NCBI GenBank assembly: GCA_021783695.1
Contig: JAJXTO010000007.1
Coordinates: forward strand, 39,494 to 103,493
DNA from: Pseudomonadota bacterium
GTDB taxonomy: Bacteria > Pseudomonadota > Gammaproteobacteria > Burkholderiales > Burkholderiaceae_C
Direction of reading: 5' to 3'
Length of the DNA: 64,000 bases
This document shows positions 63,686 to 64,000 of the stretch, piece after piece (the first letter of the stretch is position 1; every line of letters starts with the position of its first letter). A program made the position numbers and the translations under genes. The notes under the pieces were generated by a model. It was not told where the DNA came from, made no database searches, and was given only the letters and a program-made list of their open reading frames with translations.

Positions 63686-64000
63686 TTACTTCTTCTTGGT
63701 TTCCTTGATCACCACGACTTCATCGGCATAGCGCACACCTTTGCCTTTATAGGGCTCGGGCGGACGGTAGGCGCGAACTTCAGCGGCGATTTGGCCAACG
63801 AGCTGCTTATCCACACCCTTGATCACGATTTCGGTGGGAGTCGGCGTCTCGACCTTGATGCCTTCCGGCATATCTTTGATGACGGGATGCGAGAAGCCAA
63901 TCGACAGGTTCAGCTTCGCACCCTGGGCTTGCGCCTTGAAACCCACACCGACCAGAGTCAGCTTGCGCTCGAACCCCTTGGAGACGCCATGCACCATGCC
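63686..64000 (-). CDS. rplF: Ribosomal protein L6, C-terminal part
   Basis: The gene enters from the right edge; about 105 codons are visible and the start is outside the window. The second L6 domain is present ([20 protein letters not shown]) with the 23S-binding signature [16 protein letters not shown] and a lysine tail KETKKK. Confidence 0.96.
   Translation of the reverse strand, partial: GMVHGVSKGFERKLTLVGVGFKAQAQGAKLNLSIGFSHPVIKDMPEGIKVETPTPTEIVIKGVDKQLVGQIAAEVRAYRPPEPYKGKGVRYADEVVVIKETKKK

Noticed and set aside
1..64000. CRISPR arrays, insertion sequences, prophage or integron features, tRNA and rRNA genes
   Set aside because: None was seen: no spaced direct-repeat arrays, transposase motifs, integrase genes or cloverleaf sequences. 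Gene order looks like stable core chromosome.

Overview
This 64 kb window is GC-rich chromosomal DNA packed with housekeeping genes. It looks like a betaproteobacterium of the order Burkholderiales. The reasons are the aa3 cytochrome oxidase cluster with its DUF2244, DUF2970 and DUF2909 satellites, a small Trp-rich protein, a tandem glycine riboswitch operon (gcvT-gcvH-gcvP) and the spc/alpha ribosomal operon ending in rpoA-rplQ. A Thiomonas-like genome would fit, but that is inference from gene content. No tRNA, rRNA, CRISPR array, insertion sequence, integrase or obvious pseudogene was found.

Layout. 1-10 kb: 3' end of rng, an AT-rich leader, an outer-membrane porin, a secreted DsrE-fold protein, an exported SCP2-like protein, a conserved protein of unknown role, a Tat-exported PhoX-like lipoprotein, lytic transglycosylase MltB and a membrane GGDEF-EAL protein with a C-terminal CZB-like module. 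10-14.5 kb: an EamA transporter and the dTDP-L-rhamnose operon rfbB-rfbD-rfbA-rfbC. 14.6-22 kb: a one-carbon/serine operon (gcvT, gcvH, gcvP, ltaE, sdaA) behind a tandem glycine riboswitch. 22-32 kb: a cytochrome c, an orphan amino-acid-binding protein, pepA-holC-hypothetical, lptF-lptG, cysB, a methionine-type aminotransferase and gluQ.

32-41 kb: cytochrome c oxidase and heme A biogenesis in two minus-strand units. One is DUF2244-ctaC-ctaD-small ORF-DUF2970-ctaE, ending at a bidirectional terminator. The other is SURF1-thioredoxin-like-ctaA-ctaB-sco1. A DUF2909 gene is divergent from SURF1. No cox11/ctaG gene is present where it is usually found. 41-43 kb: methyltransferase, comF-like gene and trmL. 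43-50.5 kb: a beta-oxidation operon led by its own TetR-type regulator, with a visible promoter and an operator-like palindrome. 50.5-57 kb: a cytosolic molybdopterin oxidoreductase overlapping a phosphatase-like gene, dsbD, and a two-gene ABC exporter. 57-64 kb: the downstream part of the ribosomal protein operon, read right to left from rplF to rplQ and closed by a terminator.

No single locus stands out as a wholly new system. The best leads are regulatory: direct repeats at the cox promoter, the autoregulated fad operator, palindromes between pepA and lptF, and hairpins flanking rpsD. Other leads are architectural: CZB-like GGDEF-EAL protein, Cox11-less cox cluster, 41-residue cox-associated protein, and oxidoreductase/phosphatase overlap. 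Two genes below ordinary length cut-offs (rpmJ and the 41-residue cox protein) were found by reading the gaps.
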